A program made the translations under genes and the position numbers. From NCBI GenBank assembly GCA_013816415.1, contig JACDEN010000258.1:1-5051 (forward strand): DNA of 5,051 bases, in the 5' to 3' direction. The DNA is from Planctomycetota bacterium (GTDB lineage: Bacteria > Planctomycetota > UBA11346). The notes below the pieces were generated by a model. It had not been told where the DNA came from and searched no databases. It saw only the letters and a program-made list of their open reading frames with translations. Numbering within the stretch: the first letter of the stretch is position 1; each line of letters opens with the position of its first letter. Of the stretch, positions 4,802-5,051 are shown piece after piece.

Positions 4802-5051
4802 GACGCGGCTCCGACCGCGGTCATCTCGTCGAGCCAGGCGCGCGAGCCGGCGACCGCCCGCAGACGCTCCTGGTCGTCGTGCACCTCGACCTCGGCGCTG
4901 AGCCGGCCAGCGAAGCCGATCACCTCCAGCGCGCGGGCGAGCGCGCGATGTCCCGCTAGAGCCGTCGGATCGCCGATGTCCTTCACATGGACGTGATGGA
5001 CGCGCGCACCGAGCGCGCGCACCGCGTCCACCGGATCGATTCCCGATGCCG
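4798..5051 (-). CDS. Sugar isomerase/epimerase, xylose-isomerase-like TIM barrel (partial, C-terminal 83 residues)
   Basis: The frame is open at the right edge, so only the C-terminus is present. The GTG codon at 5031 is internal (ASGIDPVDAVRAL reads through it) and is not a start. RVHHVHVKDIGD (fragment residues 16-27) is the barrel strand with the metal-binding histidine (H21), as in AP-endonuclease-2/sugar isomerase proteins. GFAGRLSAEVEVHDD (45-59) matches the terminal strand that supplies the last metal-ligand glutamate, probably E53. The final helix ends in SRAWLDEM. Relatives include inosose dehydratases, hydroxypyruvate isomerases, ketose 3-epimerases and lyases of 3-keto-glycosides; the fragment cannot tell these apart. 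It differs from the 3-epimerase at 2819 (HVHVKD versus HVHISEND), so it is not a recent duplicate. Its TGA overlaps the GTG of the downstream dehydrogenase, so the two are one translational unit. Confidence 0.85.
   Translation of the reverse strand, partial: ASGIDPVDAVRALGARVHHVHVKDIGDPTALAGHRALARALEVIGFAGRLSAEVEVHDDQERLRAVAGSRAWLDEMTAVGAAS
4809..4812 (-). promoter_or_regulatory. Ribosome binding site for the GTG-started dehydrogenase
   Basis: Read leftward, GGAG occupies 4812-4809, seven bases before the GTG at 4801. It lies inside the end of the isomerase gene. Together with the GTGA stop/start overlap it supports GTG as the true start and coupling of the two genes. Confidence 0.65.

Noticed and set aside
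3929..4996. A 355-codon plus-strand frame covering the second dehydrogenase
   Set aside because: Composition (Val/Ala/Arg/Asp-rich, no motifs) is that of a GC-rich antisense shadow. The minus strand has full Gfo/Idh motifs across the same region.

Overview
This is a GC-rich window (roughly two-thirds G+C by eye) densely packed with carbohydrate-metabolism genes: five protein-coding genes, two of them cut by the window edges. No RNA gene, insertion sequence, CRISPR array, transporter or regulator gene is visible. The mix of a GH67N/DUF4838-type glycosidase, Gfo/Idh/MocA oxidoreductases, FG-GAP (VCBS) propellers and xylose-isomerase-like TIM barrels is typical of polysaccharide-degrading bacteria such as Verrucomicrobiota, Planctomycetota or Lentisphaerota. 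That assignment is an inference from gene content; no phylogenetic marker is present.

Layout. Positions 1-396 (minus) hold the N-terminal 132 residues of a glycoside hydrolase with an alpha-glucuronidase-like N-terminal domain, running off the left edge. A divergent control region follows (397-564). Reading rightward is a compact three-gene operon: a Gfo/Idh/MocA dehydrogenase (565-1650), a seven-repeat FG-GAP/VCBS beta-propeller with no visible signal peptide (1658-2755), then a 63-bp gap carrying a heptamer tandem repeat, and a D-tagatose/D-psicose 3-epimerase-family protein (2819-3700). A hairpin-rich convergent junction (about 3683-3748) separates this from a leftward operon entering from the right edge: the C-terminal 83 residues of a TIM-barrel sugar isomerase/epimerase (5051-4798), translationally coupled through a GTGA overlap to a second Gfo/Idh/MocA dehydrogenase (4801-3749).

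How they may work together. Two oxidoreductase plus TIM-barrel isomerase pairs face each other, next to a glycosidase, and no visible N-terminus carries an export signal. This fits intracellular processing of an imported glycoside or sugar acid by oxidation, elimination or epimerisation, and reduction, comparable in logic to known 3-keto-glycoside and inositol-type pathways. The unusual member is the beta-propeller. Secreted FG-GAP proteins are common, but a leaderless one inside a redox/epimerase operon suggests a catalytic sugar dehydratase or lyase, like the propeller domain of fungal aldos-2-ulose dehydratase. That role is a hypothesis, and the substrate cannot be read from the sequence.
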